Shown piece by piece: positions 9,063 to 18,401 of a DNA stretch of 56,163 nt (the stretch's first letter is position 1; each line of letters starts with the position of its first letter). The DNA is from Gammaproteobacteria bacterium (GTDB taxonomy: Bacteria > Pseudomonadota > Gammaproteobacteria > SZUA-229), in contig JAOULC010000022.1 of the NCBI GenBank assembly GCA_029882215.1, positions 1-56,163 of the forward strand. Direction: 5' to 3'. The notes under the pieces are model-generated. The model ran no database searches, was not told where the DNA came from, and saw only the letters and a program-made list of their open reading frames with translations. The position numbers and the translations under genes are program-made.

Positions 9063-9545
9063 TCAGTCTTCAATCCATACGTCTGTATTCAGCTCCACTT
9101 TTTCATACAGCTGTATGATGTCCTGATTGCGCATGCGAATACAGCCATGTGAAACCGGCTTTGAAATATTTTCTTCATCAGCCGTACCATGGATATAAAT
9201 ATACCGCGCAAATGAATCAATTCCATCACCCATATTAATGCCGGCTTGTTTACCAGCCAGCCTGATTATTCTTGCTGTGATAACATCATCCGGTAACGGT
9301 ATGTTTCTGGCCTGTAAATCTGCCAGACAACCTTGTGCCTGGCGGCCGATAAAAACCTCATCTTGAGGCATGCCTGCGCCTATTTTTTCACACACCTGAT
9401 GATAGCCTAACGGTGTTTTGAAACTTCCCTCACGGTTACCCACTCCGTACATCGAAGTAGATACAGGGTATTCAGTTATCAGCTGCTCATTAGCATCATA
9501 AAGCCTTAACAGCTGATCTGAGACATTCACTTTAATTGTAGCCAT
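9063..9545 (-). CDS. YkuD-domain L,D-transpeptidase-like protein without signal peptide
   Basis: The 160 residues are essentially one YkuD domain. IYIHGTADE supplies the conserved His119, and SHGCIRMRN carries the catalytic His133-Gly-Cys135. The N-terminus MATIKVNVSDQLLRLYD is already the first beta strand, with no hydrophobic leader. Reading upstream in frame reaches a TGA 14 codons before the ATG without a hydrophobic stretch, so a missed signal is unlikely. YkuD enzymes usually act on periplasmic peptidoglycan as L,D-transpeptidases or carboxypeptidases. A cytosolic member would more plausibly handle recycled muropeptides. The exported M14 amidase is divergent, with starts 58 bases apart. 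Catalytic competence is inferred from the motif only. Confidence 0.82.
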   Translation of the reverse strand: MATIKVNVSDQLLRLYDANEQLITEYPVSTSMYGVGNREGSFKTPLGYHQVCEKIGAGMPQDEVFIGRQAQGCLADLQARNIPLPDDVITARIIRLAGKQAGINMGDGIDSFARYIYIHGTADEENISKPVSHGCIRMRNQDIIQLYEKVELNTDVWIED

Positions 9546-9602
9546 AGTTAGGTCTATAATCTGTTTAATACATATACAAAGGCTTCACTATACCCGCTAA
9601 TC

Positions 9603-10502
9603 ATGCTGCAATTCAAACATACACTGTTGCTTCTGTCGTTTTCTCTTAGTGGCTCTGTTGCACTGGCAGATCAGGTCATTGTCAGCTCCTGTCAGGATAT
9701 CAGTAACAAGCTTGGAAGCGTTCATCTTGAAAGCTGTCTTTCACACAAACTCGATGACTCCGGTTATCGTAGTCGCCTCAATAAACCCCTATTAATCAAG
9801 GAATATCCTCCTCTGGGTCAGAGAATACCTCAGGCCAAAATACTTTTACTCGGCGGTATTCATGGTGATGAATACTCATCCGTCAGTATCGTTTTTAAAT
9901 GGCTTAGCACGCTAGACAAGTACCATAGCGGATTATTCCACTGGAAAATTATTCCACTGCTGAATCCCGATGGCTTATTAAGAAAGCCTTCACACAGAAC
10001 CAATGGCAATGGTGTCGATCTCAATCGCAACTTTTCCCCTGGCAGTAATAAACAGGCCAGCCTGGATTACTGGGTAAAACGAACCCGCAAAGACAGCCGT
10101 CGCTACCCCGGCCCGGCCCCAGTCAGTGAACCTGAGACACAATGGCTGGAGAAGCTGATCAACGACTTTAATCCGGATGTGATTATTGCTGTACATGCAC
10201 CTTTTGGCATCCTTGATTTCGACGGCCCGCATCAGGCACCAAAACATCTCGGATCATTACATTTGAAACTATTGGGCACATACCCGGGCTCACTTGGTAA
10301 CTACGCTGGTATCCAGCTCGGCAAACCAGTGATTACCATTGAGCTTCCGCATGCCGGTATCATGCCCAGCAAGCAACATGTGTCAGGAATCTGGACTGAT
10401 CTGGTACGCTGGTTAAAGCAGCACGCAAAAACAACCTCAACAAAGCAAAAGCTTTTACATGCTGAAACAGAGGTATTACAAAAAAGCGTATTGATTGACT
10501 GA
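9603..10502 (+). CDS. Exported M14-family zinc carboxypeptidase, MpaA-like murein peptide amidase
   Basis: Residues 1-22 look like a cleavable signal peptide (hydrophobic LLLLSFSLSGSVALA, cut before Asp). The mature part is an M14 zinc peptidase: GGIHGDEYSS gives the H87-x-x-E90 pair, LNPDG and NGVDLNRNF are substrate-site motifs, AVHAP gives the third ligand His198, and ITIELPHAG gives the catalytic Glu247. The closest characterised relative is MpaA, which cuts the gamma-D-Glu-meso-DAP bond of murein tripeptide. E. coli MpaA is cytoplasmic, whereas this one appears secreted. A stretch from 150 to 175 is rich in Arg and Lys. It is divergent from the YkuD gene and convergent with the YkuD-NTF2 gene. 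Confidence 0.85.
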   Translation: MLQFKHTLLLLSFSLSGSVALADQVIVSSCQDISNKLGSVHLESCLSHKLDDSGYRSRLNKPLLIKEYPPLGQRIPQAKILLLGGIHGDEYSSVSIVFKWLSTLDKYHSGLFHWKIIPLLNPDGLLRKPSHRTNGNGVDLNRNFSPGSNKQASLDYWVKRTRKDSRRYPGPAPVSEPETQWLEKLINDFNPDVIIAVHAPFGILDFDGPHQAPKHLGSLHLKLLGTYPGSLGNYAGIQLGKPVITIELPHAGIMPSKQHVSGIWTDLVRWLKQHAKTTSTKQKLLHAETEVLQKSVLID

Positions 10503-10555
10503 CGAAAAACTAAAAAACTTATTCGCTTGCTACACACGATCAAGACTTTAGCCTT

Positions 10556-11764
10556 TTAAAGCCGTGTAAGAACCTGATCAGGCTCCTGAATTCTTCCCTC
10601 AAAAATAATCCGCCACTGGCCATCGCTTTCCTGCTTCCAGTATTGTCGCTTATAACCTACAGAAGAGTAATTATTGCTTTTATAATGCTGTTGAAAAGTA
10701 ACCACAAGTATGTCGTCTTTAGGGTGCTTTAAAATACTTAAATCATCCGCTTTTACCCGGATATATTTTTTATTTTTATTCACCTGCTGCTTGTGTGAAT
10801 ACCATTGTGAAAAGTCTGTCTTACCTGCTTTAAATGTTTTTGAGTAATGCTGAATGTATCGCGTAGTATCCATACTTTGCCAGTCCTGCAACCAGCCTGT
10901 CACCAGTTTAGTGAAGAACTCTTTTTCCTGCTGCCACTTTTCCTTATCCAGCCAGTTAATATTATCGGCAATCACAAAAGGCGTGCGTTTTAATTGCAGA
11001 TAACTCCCTACTGTTTGCAAATCTGCATTTGATAAGACAACACAGCCTTCACTGTCTCTTGGAGGACGACTATACGTGTCTAAAGGTGTACCGTGCAGCC
11101 AGATCCCATAACCGGTTTTACCCAGCCGGTCATCCCATACGTTTGGATAATTTAATGGAAAAGCACCTTCACCATATTTATCTGGCAAACTCTCAGGAGA
11201 AAGAAAATTTTCTATAAAATAAACACCGAGAGGGGTTCTGTTATCACCTTCAAACTGTTTATACGGACCACTCTTTCCCATTGAAACATAAAAATCACCG
11301 ATTTTTTTCGGTATACCATTTTTATTCTCAAACAAATATAGACGTGAATTGTTCAGTCCAACCACTACCGCATACTGATAGCGCTGATCAAGATTCAGCA
11401 ATGCCGCTGGTAACAGTCCATCTCTAACCGGGCTTTTATGGTTTTGCCAGCGCTTGCTGGCTTCTGCAAGAAAACCTTCAAGTAACACATTCTGTTTTAA
11501 AAGCTGACCTACCTTTTCAAGCCCTTGCGCCTTTGCGAGCAAGACATCGGCATAAATCAGTTGCGCCAGCTTAAAATCAGGCTTGCTTTTTAGCAACTGT
11601 TGTAACTGAGATATTGCCTGCTCGAGCTGCTGCGACTGTATAGATGTTAGTGCATTAATGAGCTGCTGCTCAGGCGACTGATTAAACGCTTGTCCATACG
11701 ACGTGGCACTGCCGATGAATAGCAGTACAATCAAAACGCTTTGTTTATACCAGTGTGACATCAT
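10556..11764 (-). CDS. Exported L,D-transpeptidase/carboxypeptidase with C-terminal NTF2-like domain (Csd6/YafK-like)
   Basis: This protein of 402 residues (401 from the second ATG) starts with a signal peptide (VLIVLLFIGSATSYGQA). A helical region at 30-110 looks like degenerate TPRs (LEQAISQLQQLLKSKPDFKLA). The YkuD domain spans about 128-268: GIWLHGTPLDT with His224, then RDSEGCVVLSNADL with Cys241. Residues 285-400 are an NTF2-like domain beginning near WLQDWQSMDTTRYIQHYS. The same order, YkuD then NTF2, occurs in Helicobacter Csd6, an L,D-carboxypeptidase; the E. coli YafK/DpaA family is another relative. Its start overlaps the stop of the upstream TPR-NTF2 gene (TAATG), so the two are translationally coupled. 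Confidence 0.85.
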   Translation of the reverse strand: MMSHWYKQSVLIVLLFIGSATSYGQAFNQSPEQQLINALTSIQSQQLEQAISQLQQLLKSKPDFKLAQLIYADVLLAKAQGLEKVGQLLKQNVLLEGFLAEASKRWQNHKSPVRDGLLPAALLNLDQRYQYAVVVGLNNSRLYLFENKNGIPKKIGDFYVSMGKSGPYKQFEGDNRTPLGVYFIENFLSPESLPDKYGEGAFPLNYPNVWDDRLGKTGYGIWLHGTPLDTYSRPPRDSEGCVVLSNADLQTVGSYLQLKRTPFVIADNINWLDKEKWQQEKEFFTKLVTGWLQDWQSMDTTRYIQHYSKTFKAGKTDFSQWYSHKQQVNKNKKYIRVKADDLSILKHPKDDILVVTFQQHYKSNNYSSVGYKRQYWKQESDGQWRIIFEGRIQEPDQVLTRL

Positions 11765-12606
11765 TACAGTTTTTCTGTTACCTGTTCGCGTGTGATCAGC
11801 CAGGTTTGATTTTCCAGAGACCAGTACAACTGTTTTCTTACCTGATCCTGATATGTATCAGTCTGGTATTTCTGAGTGAACTCTATCAGTGCGCTATCTT
11901 TTTCTGCATTAAAATATACATCTACTTCAGTATAGCTCACAACTACCTGTTTTGAATTTCTCAGACGGTAACGTCGCTGAGCCAGCCAGTCCTGATACGA
12001 CAAATTTCCTCCCGGCTGAAATTTTTCAGAATAGGTTGCAAGGTATGATTTCACGTCACCTTTCATCCATGCCTTTGCCCAGCTTTCCACTTTAGCCGAT
12101 AAAACAACTGTCAATTGACTGGTTATCTCAGCATCTGATTTTTTTTGCTGGTTTTTATCTGTGCTGACTACTATTGTTTGCGGCTCTTGTTGTGCTGCTT
12201 TCAGCTCAACAATTGAATCCAGACCTGGCAGCTGTGCCGTTACCTTTTTATCCAGTGCTTTAGCATATGCCTGAGCCGCCATATAAGCGTATATCTGACT
12301 TATATTTTTTTGTGTTACAGAAAACTGCTTATCTGAAATCATTGCAGCCTTTAAACTTTCCAGCGCCTGTTCTGTCTTCCCCTGTGCCATTTGCGCCACC
12401 GCCAGATTATTCAGATAGGTAACCTGAGAGGGATACTGCAGCTTGAGTTTCTGAAAATGATCCTCAGCCTGCTGATAGTTCTTCTGCTGAATCAGTTCGA
12501 GGCCAAGTTTAAGCTGAGCATCCTGACTGTCTGTGCTCAGAATCTCGGACTGTACATTAACAGTCAAAAGCATCAGGCTTAATAAAAACCATTTAGAAAC
12601 GTTCAT
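11764..12606 (-). CDS. Exported TPR protein with NTF2-like domain
   Basis: The 280-residue product has a signal peptide (KWFLLSLMLLTVNVQS). At 30-105 come two or three TPR units (LELIQQKNYQQAEDHFQKL, YLNNLAVAQMAQGKTEQAL). A low-complexity linker at 140-160 leads to an NTF2-like domain at 170-277 (VESWAKAWMKGDVKSYLATY). That domain is similar to the C-terminus of the next gene product: W, Y, then a QYW/LYW strand near the end are shared. It has no YkuD domain and no catalytic motif, so it may be a scaffold or partner for the coupled enzyme. It starts two bases after the purF stop and overlaps the next gene by one base. Confidence 0.82.
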   Translation of the reverse strand: MNVSKWFLLSLMLLTVNVQSEILSTDSQDAQLKLGLELIQQKNYQQAEDHFQKLKLQYPSQVTYLNNLAVAQMAQGKTEQALESLKAAMISDKQFSVTQKNISQIYAYMAAQAYAKALDKKVTAQLPGLDSIVELKAAQQEPQTIVVSTDKNQQKKSDAEITSQLTVVLSAKVESWAKAWMKGDVKSYLATYSEKFQPGGNLSYQDWLAQRRYRLRNSKQVVVSYTEVDVYFNAEKDSALIEFTQKYQTDTYQDQVRKQLYWSLENQTWLITREQVTEKL

Positions 12607-12608
12607 AT

Positions 12609-14117
12609 TTAGTGACTATTATGTATGTCTATGACGGCAGGGTTATTGACAGTCGTTTTCTTTGCGCTGTCATTACGAACCTGATCGATATGTTCAAGAT
12701 ACTGCTGATCAACATCACCCGTCACATACTCCCCATTAAAGCAGGAGGTATCAAAAGCCGTTAGTTCTTTGTTGCCTTTTTTAACCGCTTTCTCAAGCTC
12801 ATCAAGATCCTGATAGACCAGCCAGTCAGCGCCAATTTCTCTGCAGATTTCATCTTCTGTACGGTTATGCGCGATAAACTCGTTCATTGACGGCATATCG
12901 ATACCATAGACGTTTGGAAAACGTACTGGTGGTGCGGCTGATGCCATATAAACTTTATTTGCACCGGCATCCCTCGCCATCTGAATAATTTGTTTTGAGG
13001 TGGTGCCGCGCACAATTGAATCATCAACCAGCATGACATTTTTGCCTTTGAACTCCAGCTCCACCGGATTCAGTTTCTGGCGCACTGATTTTTTACGTTC
13101 CTGTTGCCCCGGCATGATAAAGGTACGACCGATGTAACGGTTTTTAATAAACCCTTCACGGTATTTAACACCTAAATGAAACGCGACTTCGAGTGCTGAT
13201 GTACGACTGGTATCCGGAATGGGGATCACTACATCAATATCATGGTCGGGCCGGATACGTTTGATTTTATTGACCAGACCTTCGCCCATGCGTAAACGGG
13301 CTTTGTAGACTGAAATATTATCGATAATGGAGTCTGGACGGGCAAAATAGACGTACTCAAAAATACACGGTGCCACTTTTGGGTTTTCGGCACACTGCTG
13401 ACTAAAGAACTCACCTTCTTTGGTAATGAAAATTGCCTCGCCAGGCGCTAAATCCCGCACCAGGTCAAATCCCAGCGCCTGCAATGCCACGCTTTCTGAT
13501 GCGACCATGTATTCGGTACCCTGCTCAGTTTCCCGCTTACCATAGCAGACAGGCCGGATGGCATACGGGTCACGAAATGCGATGATGCCTCTGCCAACAA
13601 TTGTCGCAACAACGGCATAGCCGCCTTTGCAGCGTTTATGCACCGCTTCTACTGCTTTAAATACATGCTCCTGAGAGACTTTTAATCCACCCTGTGTCTG
13701 TAATTCATGGGCCAGGATATTCAGTAGTATTTCTGAGTCTGACTCTGTATTGATATGGCGTAAATCGGTGCGATACAGCTCTTTTTTCAACTCAGCTGCA
13801 TTGGTCAGATTGCCATTATGAGCCAGTGCAATGCCATAAGGTGAGTTGACGTAAAAAGGCTGAGCTTCAGCGGATGATGAGCAGCCCGCCGTCGGATAAC
13901 GCACATGGCCTATCCCCATATTACCGGGCAATTGCATCATATGCTCAGTTTCAAAGACATCTCGCACCAGTCCGTTCGCTTTACGCAAAAAGAATTTCCG
14001 GCCTTCACACGTCACGATGCCCGCTGCATCCTGACCTCGATGTTGTAATATCGTTAAACCATCATAGAGCAGTTGGTTAACTGGACTAAAACCGACAACA
14101 CCAATAATACCGCACAT
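12609..14117 (-). CDS. purF: Amidophosphoribosyltransferase
   Basis: This 502-residue enzyme commits PRPP to purine synthesis by transferring ammonia from glutamine. The start MCGIIGVVG gives Cys2 as the glutaminase nucleophile with no propeptide, as in E. coli PurF. Further motifs are [18 protein letters not shown], and the PRPP loop [17 protein letters not shown] near 370. [10 protein letters not shown] is also typical. Length is normal. It sits at the distal end of the accD-folC-dedD-cvpA-purF series, 50 bases after cvpA, the arrangement known from E. coli and Pseudomonas. Two cell-wall genes follow with a two-base gap. Confidence 0.97.
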   Translation of the reverse strand: MCGIIGVVGFSPVNQLLYDGLTILQHRGQDAAGIVTCEGRKFFLRKANGLVRDVFETEHMMQLPGNMGIGHVRYPTAGCSSSAEAQPFYVNSPYGIALAHNGNLTNAAELKKELYRTDLRHINTESDSEILLNILAHELQTQGGLKVSQEHVFKAVEAVHKRCKGGYAVVATIVGRGIIAFRDPYAIRPVCYGKRETEQGTEYMVASESVALQALGFDLVRDLAPGEAIFITKEGEFFSQQCAENPKVAPCIFEYVYFARPDSIIDNISVYKARLRMGEGLVNKIKRIRPDHDIDVVIPIPDTSRTSALEVAFHLGVKYREGFIKNRYIGRTFIMPGQQERKKSVRQKLNPVELEFKGKNVMLVDDSIVRGTTSKQIIQMARDAGANKVYMASAAPPVRFPNVYGIDMPSMNEFIAHNRTEDEICREIGADWLVYQDLDELEKAVKKGNKELTAFDTSCFNGEYVTGDVDQQYLEHIDQVRNDSAKKTTVNNPAVIDIHNSH

Positions 14118-14167
14118 TAAAAATTCCTCGAAAAGCTAGCTGCAAAAAATAATTTGAAAGTCTGATG

Positions 14168-14656
14168 TTAACCAGGGAGATTGTTTGAAATGTTATCTGG
14201 TAAATAAACCTGTAACCAGCTTGCTAATGCCTGAAAGCGCACCACCAGCTCCGAATCTTTCCAGAACGACTGATCCTGAACACTGGTCAGACTTGCAAGC
14301 ATGACAAATACAGTGACGATTAAAACGCCACGAGCCAAACCAAAAATGGTACCTAAAGCCCGGTCAACACCACTTAAGCCCGTTTTATTAATGATCTGAT
14401 TGAACAGAATATTGACCATCACACCGAGTATCAGGGTCGCTACAAACAAGGCTATGAATGCAAGCCCCATCTTAAAAGCGGGATTTTCTATGCTTTCCGG
14501 CATAAAATTCGACAGATTCGATGCAAAGGTAGTCGACACCCACATGGCCACTATCCAGGAGCCCAGAGAAATTGCTTCTTTAACAAAACCACGTAATAAA
14601 CTGAACAGAGTTGAAATGATAATCACTGCGATAAACGCATAATCAATGCCGGTCAT
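14168..14656 (-). CDS. cvpA: CvpA family inner-membrane protein
   Basis: This 162-residue protein has about four hydrophobic segments. It starts MTGIDYAFIAVIIISTLFSL and contains the family pattern RGFVKEAISLGSWIVAMWVS and later ALGTIFGLARGVLIV. In E. coli the gene is needed for colicin V production and affects envelope stress tolerance; its molecular role is unclear. It is placed between dedD and purF as in other gammaproteobacteria. Confidence 0.93.
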   Translation of the reverse strand: MTGIDYAFIAVIIISTLFSLLRGFVKEAISLGSWIVAMWVSTTFASNLSNFMPESIENPAFKMGLAFIALFVATLILGVMVNILFNQIINKTGLSGVDRALGTIFGLARGVLIVTVFVMLASLTSVQDQSFWKDSELVVRFQALASWLQVYLPDNISNNLPG

Positions 14657-14796
14657 AGCTTGTCGGTTTTCCAGAAATTAAGTTTAGTCATGTATTTTAG
14701 CAGTGCAAACACCAGTATCACAGTTTTAATCATTATAAAGATCAGTTCAATGAACGTGTATTTCGTAAGTATATGATTTTAAACATCGTACCGACA

Positions 14797-15309
14797 CTAT
14801 GGATGGGTGACAATGATACTCTCTTTATTTTCACTGGCTTTCAGCTTTTGCTTTATTTTCTCAATATTTGAACGATCCAGATCAGGGCCAATTCTCACCT
14901 CATAGCGAATATCAGATGATTTCTTAGATTTCACGATAAAGGCCCGGTAGCCATTGGCACGCAGCTGGTCCTGCAAAACCAGCGCATTGGTTTCCTGTGA
15001 AAAACTCCCCAGTTGTAATGCCCAGGCTTTTATACTCGGGCTTGATGTCTGTTTATTTGTTTGTGCCTTTTGGCGGGCCGCTTTATTAGTCTCAGCCGCA
15101 TCTTTGGCTCTTGCGGGCGGCAGGTTAGCCGGCAGCTCTTTTAACTCATCCCAGGATTTTATGTTAATCACCGGCTCAGGCGGCATCACAATATCTTGTG
15201 AGAAACGGGCGTTATGGCCAGCACCATCCAGCAATAACGGAATTAACACAACGCCTGAAATAACCAGCACAATCGCACCTGTTAATCGTTGTTTAAGAGC
15301 TTTTTCCAC
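14797..15309 (-). CDS. dedD: SPOR-domain protein DedD-like
   Basis: The protein has 170 residues: a short cytoplasmic N-terminus, a membrane helix near 9-27 (LTGAIVLVISGVVLIPLLL), a polar Ala/Lys-rich linker, and a SPOR domain at about 92-168 (WALQLGSFSQETNALVLQDQL, then YEVRIGPDLDRSNIEKIKQKL). SPOR domains bind denuded septal peptidoglycan, and E. coli DedD is a division-site protein. The start codon is GTG, preceded by AGGGGA six bases upstream, with one base between the folC stop and this start. Coupling with folC is expected. Confidence 0.92.
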   Translation of the reverse strand: MEKALKQRLTGAIVLVISGVVLIPLLLDGAGHNARFSQDIVMPPEPVINIKSWDELKELPANLPPARAKDAAETNKAARQKAQTNKQTSSPSIKAWALQLGSFSQETNALVLQDQLRANGYRAFIVKSKKSSDIRYEVRIGPDLDRSNIEKIKQKLKASENKESIIVTHP

Positions 15310-15310
15310 C

Positions 15311-16633
15311 TTAATCCCCTGAAGACGGTTCGGATAACCACTGCATTGCCGCCGATACGGTTACAAATGATCCAAATATAATGATACGGTCGTCACTGCT
15401 CGCCACCGATAAAGCGTTTTCTATTGCCGCTTCAACCGTTTGATGGCAGGTCAGTTTATCACTACTAATGCATTGCTGAATCCGTTGTTGCAGCTGTTCA
15501 ACCGATAAAGTTCGGCTACCTTGCAGACCAGCCAGATAATACCTGTCGATCAATGAATCTATTTGCACCAGTGCATCACAAATCGCCTTATCTTCGAGCA
15601 TAGCAACAACCGCGTAAGTACGCCCTTTGCAAGGATTGCCGGCCAGATTTGCTGCCAGCGATGATATCGCATGTGTATTATGTGCAACATCAAGGATAAT
15701 ATCAGGCTTTCTGGCTACATACTGAAAACGCCCTGCCAGTTTAACATCCGCTAGCGCCTGACTGTATACCGTGGGTTTTATTGGTAAGCGTTTACTTAAT
15801 AACTGTGATACCAAGATGCTCGCAGCGGCATTATCCAGCTGAAAGGCAGCGCCCAAATTGCCTTCAAGTAAAGGCACTGGCAGGTCATTTATCTCAACAG
15901 TGCCGGCTTTAAAACGCCATTTAGTCGCCCCGCTAGCGGACGACATATACGCCATAAACTCTTTATTCAGGCAATATAATGGCGCCTGACTGGCATGTGC
16001 TTTATCGATGACCGGGCGAGCTGGATCCGCATCATTATAAACAACCAGCGCGCCAGATTTGATAATACCCGCCTTTTCTTTAGCAATTTCATCCCGGCTA
16101 TTGCCCAGCCAGCTTTGATGATCTATCGCTATTGGCGTGATCATTGCGACGGCCGCATCAATGATATTAACCGCATCCAGCCGACCACCCAGACCCACTT
16201 CGAGTATCACCACATCAAGATCCGCCTCAGCCAGGATGGATAAGGCAGCCAAGGTGCCAAATTCAAAATACGTAAGTGATATTTCATCAGCCGCTTTATT
16301 CTTTCTGGCCTGATCAATTTTTTCAAACGCCTGACAAATGATCTCATCGGCCACCGGCTGACGGTCAATTTTAATGCGTTCGTTATAGGAGATTAAATGA
16401 GGTGAGGTATAACTGCCGACCCGATAGCCGGCATGCTGGTAAATGGCTTCAAGCATGGCGACCGACGAGCCTTTGCCATTGGTGCCGGCAACGGTTATAA
16501 CCGGCATGTGCCATATGGCTTTGATACCCATATTGCCAGCTACACGGCGGACTCTGTCAAGACCCAGCTCAATTTCTGAGCTGTGTAATGTTTCCTGCCA
16601 GCTTAACCAGCTTTGCAGATTATTTAATCGCAC
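15311..16633 (-). CDS. folC: Folylpolyglutamate synthase / dihydrofolate synthase
   Basis: This Mur-ligase-fold enzyme of 440 residues adds glutamate to dihydropteroate and to folates. The ATP loop VAGTNGKGSSVAMLE lies near 48-62. GSYTSPHLISYNERI is the folate-binding loop, VGLGGRLDAVNII is conserved, and DVAHNTHAISSLA lies near 318. The start codon is GTG, 14 bases after the accD stop. Gene order accD-folC-dedD matches E. coli and Pseudomonas. Confidence 0.95.
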   Translation of the reverse strand: MRLNNLQSWLSWQETLHSSEIELGLDRVRRVAGNMGIKAIWHMPVITVAGTNGKGSSVAMLEAIYQHAGYRVGSYTSPHLISYNERIKIDRQPVADEIICQAFEKIDQARKNKAADEISLTYFEFGTLAALSILAEADLDVVILEVGLGGRLDAVNIIDAAVAMITPIAIDHQSWLGNSRDEIAKEKAGIIKSGALVVYNDADPARPVIDKAHASQAPLYCLNKEFMAYMSSASGATKWRFKAGTVEINDLPVPLLEGNLGAAFQLDNAAASILVSQLLSKRLPIKPTVYSQALADVKLAGRFQYVARKPDIILDVAHNTHAISSLAANLAGNPCKGRTYAVVAMLEDKAICDALVQIDSLIDRYYLAGLQGSRTLSVEQLQQRIQQCISSDKLTCHQTVEAAIENALSVASSDDRIIIFGSFVTVSAAMQWLSEPSSGD

Positions 16634-16647
16634 TTTTGATTAACGAC

Positions 16648-17508
16648 TTACAGGGATGGTTTATTAGTCAGCATTAAGAGTAAAGAAGCGATTTTTTCTG
16701 GCAGATCACGACGATCAAGAATCATATCGACCGTACCATGTTCCATCAAAAATTCACTGCGCTGGAAACCTTCCGGTAAAACTTCACGCACTGTTTGCTC
16801 AATAACCCGGGGGCCCGCGAAACCAATTAACGCATTTGGCTCTGCCACGTTGACATCACCCAGCATCGCCAGACTGGCAGAAACACCACCCATGGTCGGA
16901 TCAGTCAGCACAGATACATAGGGAATACCACGCTTGGACATTTTCTTTAAAACCGCACTGGTTTTTGCCATCTGCATCAGCGATAAAAGCGCCTCTTGCA
17001 TGCGCGCACCGCCGGAAGCTGAAAAACAGATCAGCGGGATGTTATGTTCCAGCGCCACATTAGCCGCCTGTACAAATTTTTCACCCACAACCGAGCCCAT
17101 AGAACCGCCCATGAACCTGAATTCAAATGCCGCAACAACCACCGGTAAGCCTTTGATAGTGCCACGCATTGCCAGTAAAGCGTCTTTCTCATCGGTACTT
17201 TTCTGTGCCTGAATAATACGGTCTTTATATTTTTTACTGTCACGAAATTTTAATGCATCAATCGGCTCAACATTAGACGCAATCTCTTCCATCGGGCCAT
17301 CGTCAAGAAAAGCCGTAATTCGCGCGCGCGCGCCTAAGCGCATGTGGTGATCACATTTAGGACAAACCATCAGGTTACGTTCCAGTTCTGCGCGATACAG
17401 CACAGAGCTACATTTGTCACACTTGGTCCACAAACCTTCCGGTACATTGCCTTTTGCAGCACCTTCAGTACGAATCCGCGACGGCATTAATTTTTCAAAC
17501 CAGCTCAT
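16648..17508 (-). CDS. accD: Acetyl-CoA carboxylase carboxyltransferase subunit beta
   Basis: The 286-residue subunit joins AccA to transfer carboxyl groups from carboxybiotin to acetyl-CoA, the first step of fatty acid synthesis. A zinc ribbon lies at the N-terminus: Cys30 and Cys33 in WTKCDKC, then Cys49 and Cys52 in VCPKC. The crotonase-like core shows [14 protein letters not shown] and [20 protein letters not shown], the acyl-CoA oxyanion region. The C-terminus is short and lacks the extended tail of some homologues. It follows trpA by 86 bases, an association seen in several gammaproteobacteria. Confidence 0.97.
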   Translation of the reverse strand: MSWFEKLMPSRIRTEGAAKGNVPEGLWTKCDKCSSVLYRAELERNLMVCPKCDHHMRLGARARITAFLDDGPMEEIASNVEPIDALKFRDSKKYKDRIIQAQKSTDEKDALLAMRGTIKGLPVVVAAFEFRFMGGSMGSVVGEKFVQAANVALEHNIPLICFSASGGARMQEALLSLMQMAKTSAVLKKMSKRGIPYVSVLTDPTMGGVSASLAMLGDVNVAEPNALIGFAGPRVIEQTVREVLPEGFQRSEFLMEHGTVDMILDRRDLPEKIASLLLMLTNKPSL

Positions 17509-17594
17509 TTTATACCCGTAAATCAGTTCTTGTTATTTAAACCGAGTTTACCACAATCACTGCACTCGGCATTATTAATCTTATCGCTATAATT

Positions 17595-18401
17595 TTACGC
17601 CTGATCCATCGCCTTGCGCATGGACGAGGTCAGTTCGATGACAGACTGAATCATTTTCTCAGGCTCATGCCCCAGTTCAGCCATGCGTTTTACAATCGCA
17701 CTACCAACCACGACTGCATCTGCCACTTTGGAAATTTTAGCCGCAGTTTGTGCATCACTGATGCCAAAGCCGACGCCAACCGGCAGGCTGATTTGCTGAC
17801 GAATCTGAGTTAATTTGCTGCCCACGCTGTCGATATCCAGTGTGGCTGCACCCGTTACCCCTTTCAGCGACACATAATAGACAAAACCGCCGGCTACTGA
17901 AGCAATACTGGCTATCCGTGCTTCATCACTGGTCGGTGCCAGCAGATAAATCGGATCAATGCCTTTGGCTTTCAGCAGTCGGGTATATGCTTCGCCTTCT
18001 TCCGGTGGCATATCGACGGTTAACGCCGCATCTACTCCAGCAGCTGATGCTTTACCGGCAAATACATCGTAACCCATGACTTCGACAGGGTTTAAGTAAC
18101 CCATCAATATCACCGGTGTTTGCGTATCTGTTTCACGAAACTTAGCAACAACACTGATCACATCCGCCAGACTGACATGATTGACCAGCACCCGCTCAGC
18201 CGCCGCCTGAATAACAGGACCATCGGCCATCGGGTCTGAAAAAGGTACGCCCAACTCGATCATATTAACACCACTGTCAACCAGTGCATGCATCAGCTTC
18301 ACGGTGGTGCCTAAATCAGGGTCACCGCACATGATATACGGGATTAATGCCGTTTTATTTTGCGCCTTGAGCGATTCAAAAGTAGCAGCTAGTCGACTCA
18401 C
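17595..18401 (-). CDS. trpA: Tryptophan synthase alpha chain
   Basis: This 268-residue TIM barrel cleaves indole-3-glycerol phosphate to indole, which passes to TrpB. Motifs are [27 protein letters not shown] with the catalytic Glu and Asp, [12 protein letters not shown], and [12 protein letters not shown] binding phosphate. The start is GTG within GTGA, overlapping the trpB stop by four bases, so translation is coupled and stoichiometry with TrpB is maintained. Confidence 0.97.
   Translation of the reverse strand: MSRLAATFESLKAQNKTALIPYIMCGDPDLGTTVKLMHALVDSGVNMIELGVPFSDPMADGPVIQAAAERVLVNHVSLADVISVVAKFRETDTQTPVILMGYLNPVEVMGYDVFAGKASAAGVDAALTVDMPPEEGEAYTRLLKAKGIDPIYLLAPTSDEARIASIASVAGGFVYYVSLKGVTGAATLDIDSVGSKLTQIRQQISLPVGVGFGISDAQTAAKISKVADAVVVGSAIVKRMAELGHEPEKMIQSVIELTSSMRKAMDQA

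Noticed and set aside
9063-12606. Defence island or toxin system in the wall cluster
   Set aside because: All four proteins carry peptidoglycan or TPR/NTF2 domains; no nuclease, immunity or phage-like gene is present.
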